A stretch of 64,000 bases of DNA from contig JBBRYJ010000005.1 in the NCBI GenBank assembly GCA_038237745.1, positions 124,001 to 188,000 on the forward strand. The letters are read 5' to 3'. Both the position numbers and the translations under genes were made by a program. Shown piece after piece: positions 61,674 to 64,000 of this stretch. The first letter of the stretch is position 1; each line of letters starts with the position of its first letter. The notes under the pieces are model-generated. The model was not told where the DNA came from. It saw only the letters and a list, made by a program, of their open reading frames with translations, and ran no database searches. Origin of the DNA: DASQEH01 sp038237745 (GTDB lineage: Bacteria; Actinomycetota; Actinomycetes; Propionibacteriales; Nocardioidaceae).

Positions 61674-62921
61674 GTGACCGTCTCGGACCACTCGCCGCCC
61701 TACCCGGTCGGGCTGAGGCTGCAGGGGAGGCGGGTCGTGGTGGTCGGTGGCGGCCGGGTCGCCCAGCGGCGCCTGCCGTTCCTGCTCGCGACCGGCGCCC
61801 GGGTCGAGCTCGTCTCCCCCGAGACGACACCGGCGGTCGAGGGCCATGCACTCGCCGGTGATCTGCGGTGGCACCGGCGTGGCTACCGACCCGGCGACCT
61901 CGAGGGCGCCTGGTACGTCGTCGCAGCCACCGACCAGCGCGAGGTGAACGCCTCGGTGTCGGAGGAGGCGGAGACCAGACGCATCTTCTGCGTGCGCGGC
62001 GACGACGCCGTCGCAGCGACCGCTTGGACCCCCGCGACGGGTCGGCACGGCCCGCTGACCGTGGCTGTGCTGGGCGGTGGGGAACCGCGACGGTCCGCCT
62101 CGGTTCGCGACCAGATCGTCTCCCGACTGCACAGCGGCGAGATCGTGGCCCCCAAGGACCGGCTCAGGATGCCCGGGGTCGTGCTCGTGGGAGGGGGACC
62201 AGGCGACCCCGACCTGATCACGGTCGCCGGCCGCCGGGCCCTCCAAGAGGCCGACGTCGTCGTCGCCGACCGGTTGGCGCCACGAGCGCTGCTCGCCGAG
62301 CTCGCTCCTGACGTAGAGCTGATCGATGCCGCCAAGCTGCCCCGCGGCAGGGCAGCGAGCCAACAGGCGATCAACACGCTGCTCGTCGAGCGGGCCAGGA
62401 TGGGCAAGAACGTCGTCAGGCTGAAGGGCGGGGACCCGTTCGTCTTCGGCCGCGGGTTCGAGGAGGCGCTGGCCTGCGCGGCGGAGGGGGTTTCCTTCCG
62501 GGTGGTCCCTGGCGTCACCAGTGCTCTATCGGTGCCTGCGCTGGCGGGCATCCCCGTGACCCATCGCGGCGTGTCCCACGAGGTCACGGTGGTGTCGGGG
62601 CACCTCGCGCCCGGCCACCCGGACTCTCTCGTCGAGTGGGGTGCCCTCGCCAGACTGCGAGGCACCCTGGTACTCCTCATGGCGGTGGAGAACATCGGTG
62701 TCATCGAGGCCGTTCTGCTGAGAGAAGGCAAGCCGGCAGACACACCCGCGGCGGTGGTGCAGGACGGCACGCTGACCTCCGAGCGCTCCGTCTTCACGAC
62801 GCTTGGCCGGCTCGCTGCGGACGTCGCAGCGGCGGGGGTGAGGCCGCCCGCAGTAGTGGTCATCGGCGAGGTGGTAGGCGTCGCGCAACAGCTGGGAGCC
62901 GAGACGGATGCCTCGGCGTAG
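61674..62921 (+). CDS. cysG: Siroheme synthase / uroporphyrinogen-III C-methyltransferase fusion
   Basis: 415-aa fusion. Residues about 10-150 are the precorrin-2 dehydrogenase/ferrochelatase part (RRVVVVGGGRVAQRRL), residues about 165-405 the SAM-dependent methyltransferase (VGGGPGDPDLITVAGRRAL, KGGDPFVFGRGFEEA, VVPGVTSALSVPALAGIP). It makes siroheme for sulfite/nitrite reductases or feeds cobalamin synthesis. The N-terminal part is shorter than in E. coli CysG. GTG 61674 has TACGGT 6 nt upstream, pointing to a leaderless transcript. Confidence 0.95.
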   Translation: MTVSDHSPPYPVGLRLQGRRVVVVGGGRVAQRRLPFLLATGARVELVSPETTPAVEGHALAGDLRWHRRGYRPGDLEGAWYVVAATDQREVNASVSEEAETRRIFCVRGDDAVAATAWTPATGRHGPLTVAVLGGGEPRRSASVRDQIVSRLHSGEIVAPKDRLRMPGVVLVGGGPGDPDLITVAGRRALQEADVVVADRLAPRALLAELAPDVELIDAAKLPRGRAASQQAINTLLVERARMGKNVVRLKGGDPFVFGRGFEEALACAAEGVSFRVVPGVTSALSVPALAGIPVTHRGVSHEVTVVSGHLAPGHPDSLVEWGALARLRGTLVLLMAVENIGVIEAVLLREGKPADTPAAVVQDGTLTSERSVFTTLGRLAADVAAAGVRPPAVVVIGEVVGVAQQLGAETDASA

Positions 62922-62930
62922 CGTTCCGTC

Positions 62931-63743
62931 GTGGCCAGTATCGTCGCGGTCGGCGATCCGACAGACCCCAGGCTCGCCGACTACTTCTCGTTGCGCGACG
63001 TGGAGCTACGCAAGCACATCGAGGCGCAGCACGGGCTGTTCCTGGCCGAAGGCGAGAAAGGCGTGCGCCGCGCCGTGGCGGCGGGCTACCGGGTCCGGTC
63101 CTTCATGATGACCGAGCGTTGGCTCGCCGGACTCGAGACCGAGCTCGCCATGGCCGGTGACGTGCCCTGCTTCGTCGTGACCGAGGCCGTTGCGGAGGCT
63201 GCCACGGGCTTCCACGTGCACCGAGGCGCTCTCGCGTCCCTTCAGCGGCGGCCTCTGCCCACGCTCGCCCGGGTCCTCGACGGGGCGCTACGACTCGTCG
63301 TCTTGGAGGATATCGTCGACCACACGAACGTCGGGGCGGTCTTCCGCAACGCCGCCGCGCTGGGGATCGATGCAGTGGTGCTGTCGCCGCGCTGCGCCGA
63401 CCCGCTCTACCGCCGGTCGGTCAAGGTGGCCATGGGTGCGGTCTTCTCAGTTCCCTGGACGCGAATGGAGGACTGGTACGACGGCATGAACAGCGTCAAG
63501 GCGGCTGGCTTCACGACAGTGGCGCTGACTCCCGACACTCGCTCGCTGTCGCTGGCCGAGTTCGTCGAGGGCCATCGGCACGACAAGGTCTGCATCGTGC
63601 TGGGCTCGGAGGGGGCCGGACTGTCGGGGCGCTGGCTGTCGACCTGCGACGTTACGGTGCATATCGAGATGTCTGCCGGCGTGGACTCGCTCAACGTCGC
63701 TGCTGCGGCGGCGGTCGCCTTCTACGCGCTTCGGGGGCACTAG
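62931..63743 (+). CDS. SpoU/TrmH family RNA 2'-O-methyltransferase
   Basis: 270-aa SPOUT methyltransferase with an N-terminal L30e-like RNA-binding domain (residues about 20-105) and the knotted SAM-binding domain: motif 1 NVGAVFRNAAALG, motif 2 CIVLGSEGAGLS, motif 3 MSAGVDSLNVAAAAAV. It methylates a ribose in rRNA or tRNA; the site is unknown. GTG 62931 has TAGCGT 6 nt upstream, and that box includes the cysG stop codon, so a separate leaderless transcript is possible. Convergent with the deformylase gene. Confidence 0.93.
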   Translation: MASIVAVGDPTDPRLADYFSLRDVELRKHIEAQHGLFLAEGEKGVRRAVAAGYRVRSFMMTERWLAGLETELAMAGDVPCFVVTEAVAEAATGFHVHRGALASLQRRPLPTLARVLDGALRLVVLEDIVDHTNVGAVFRNAAALGIDAVVLSPRCADPLYRRSVKVAMGAVFSVPWTRMEDWYDGMNSVKAAGFTTVALTPDTRSLSLAEFVEGHRHDKVCIVLGSEGAGLSGRWLSTCDVTVHIEMSAGVDSLNVAAAAAVAFYALRGH

Positions 63744-63769
63744 CCTGAACGCGCCGATGTCGAGGCCAG

Positions 63770-64000
63770 TCAGGAGACCCGGCTGACCCCCACCGGCCAA
63801 CCGCCAGGGAAGTCCGTTGCCACTCTGGCCGCCTCCTTTGCCAGTCTCTTGCGCGCCGGCGTAGGCAGGCGGTCGCCGAACACCATGCCTTCGAGGTGGT
63901 CGCTCTCATGCTGCAGGCACCTCGCGAACAAGCCGTTCCCCGCATAGGTGACCGGGTCGCCCTCGATATCTAAGCCGTCGACCCGGGCGTAGTCCGGCCG
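63770..64000 (-). CDS. def: Peptide deformylase, C-terminal part (cut by window edge)
   Basis: Zinc/iron hydrolase removing the formyl group from new proteins. The visible 76 residues include the metal-binding helix QHESDHLEGMVFGDRL and the preceding GNGLFARC. The conserved upstream GxGLAAxQ and EGCLS motifs must lie outside the window. The C-terminal 25 residues extend past the helix, typical for actinobacterial enzymes. Confidence 0.92.
   Translation of the reverse strand, partial: RPDYARVDGLDIEGDPVTYAGNGLFARCLQHESDHLEGMVFGDRLPTPARKRLAKEAARVATDFPGGWPVGVSRVS

Overview
The window is high-GC, densely packed bacterial DNA with many GTG and a few TTG starts, 1- to 8-nt gene overlaps, and several promoter-like hexamers placed directly before start codons. 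The gene content (tkt/ctaB/ctaA beside sufR-sufB-sufD-Rieske-sufC-sufS-sufU-sufT, an acVLRF1-type factor, DUF3099, a fabG-fabI pair of the mabA-inhA kind, three-subunit xanthine dehydrogenase) points to an actinobacterium. Nocardioides or another member of the Propionibacteriales is my best guess; the assignment rests on gene content and order only. I see no rRNA, tRNA, CRISPR array, complete insertion sequence or prophage.

Layout. 1-9.2 kb: 5' part of transketolase, the haem O and haem A synthases (convergent, sharing a CTAG), a secreted endonuclease/phosphatase-fold lipoprotein, a secreted beta-propeller protein, an ABC-2 exporter and a DUF2252 protein. 9.2-16 kb: an almost gapless suf operon for Fe-S cluster assembly, headed by its own Fe-S repressor SufR, with a dyad over the sufR start. 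16-26 kb: acVLRF1, a decayed DUF222 (HNH endonuclease) fragment, a zinc metallopeptidase, an ABC-F ATPase, a crotonase, an ABC exporter, a divergent SDR, SURF1, moaA and two small conserved actinobacterial proteins. 26-29.9 kb: a glycogen-debranching-like enzyme and fabG-fabI, closed by a strong terminator.

29.9-48.2 kb is the most coherent block: an almost complete route from guanine/xanthine to glycerate-2-phosphate. The first operon encodes a urate/xanthine permease fused to an OHCU-decarboxylase-like domain, a separate OHCU decarboxylase, HIU hydrolase, uricase, xanthine dehydrogenase (three subunits) and an 8-oxoguanine/guanine deaminase. A central IclR-type regulator is divergent from a DUF6986 aldolase. 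The last operon encodes hydroxypyruvate isomerase, tartronate semialdehyde reductase, glyoxylate carboligase, glycerate kinase, allantoinase and allantoicase. The enzyme splitting ureidoglycolate is the only step I cannot assign. All three promoter regions of the block carry a 15-bp dyad close to TTCCG-N5-CGGAA. In the two operons with clear -35/-10 boxes it lies at the same place, 21-22 nt past the -10 box, so I propose one regulon under the IclR protein.

48.2-64 kb: SixA, SerB, an orphan conserved protein, an ABC ATPase, an NfeD/SPFH membrane pair, a TSUP permease, an alpha/beta hydrolase, an ABC-2 exporter whose ATPase and two permeases are separated by an aldo/keto reductase and a GAF-GGDEF-EAL protein, a PEBP-family protein, a siroheme synthase/uroporphyrinogen methyltransferase fusion, a SpoU RNA methyltransferase and the 3' part of peptide deformylase.
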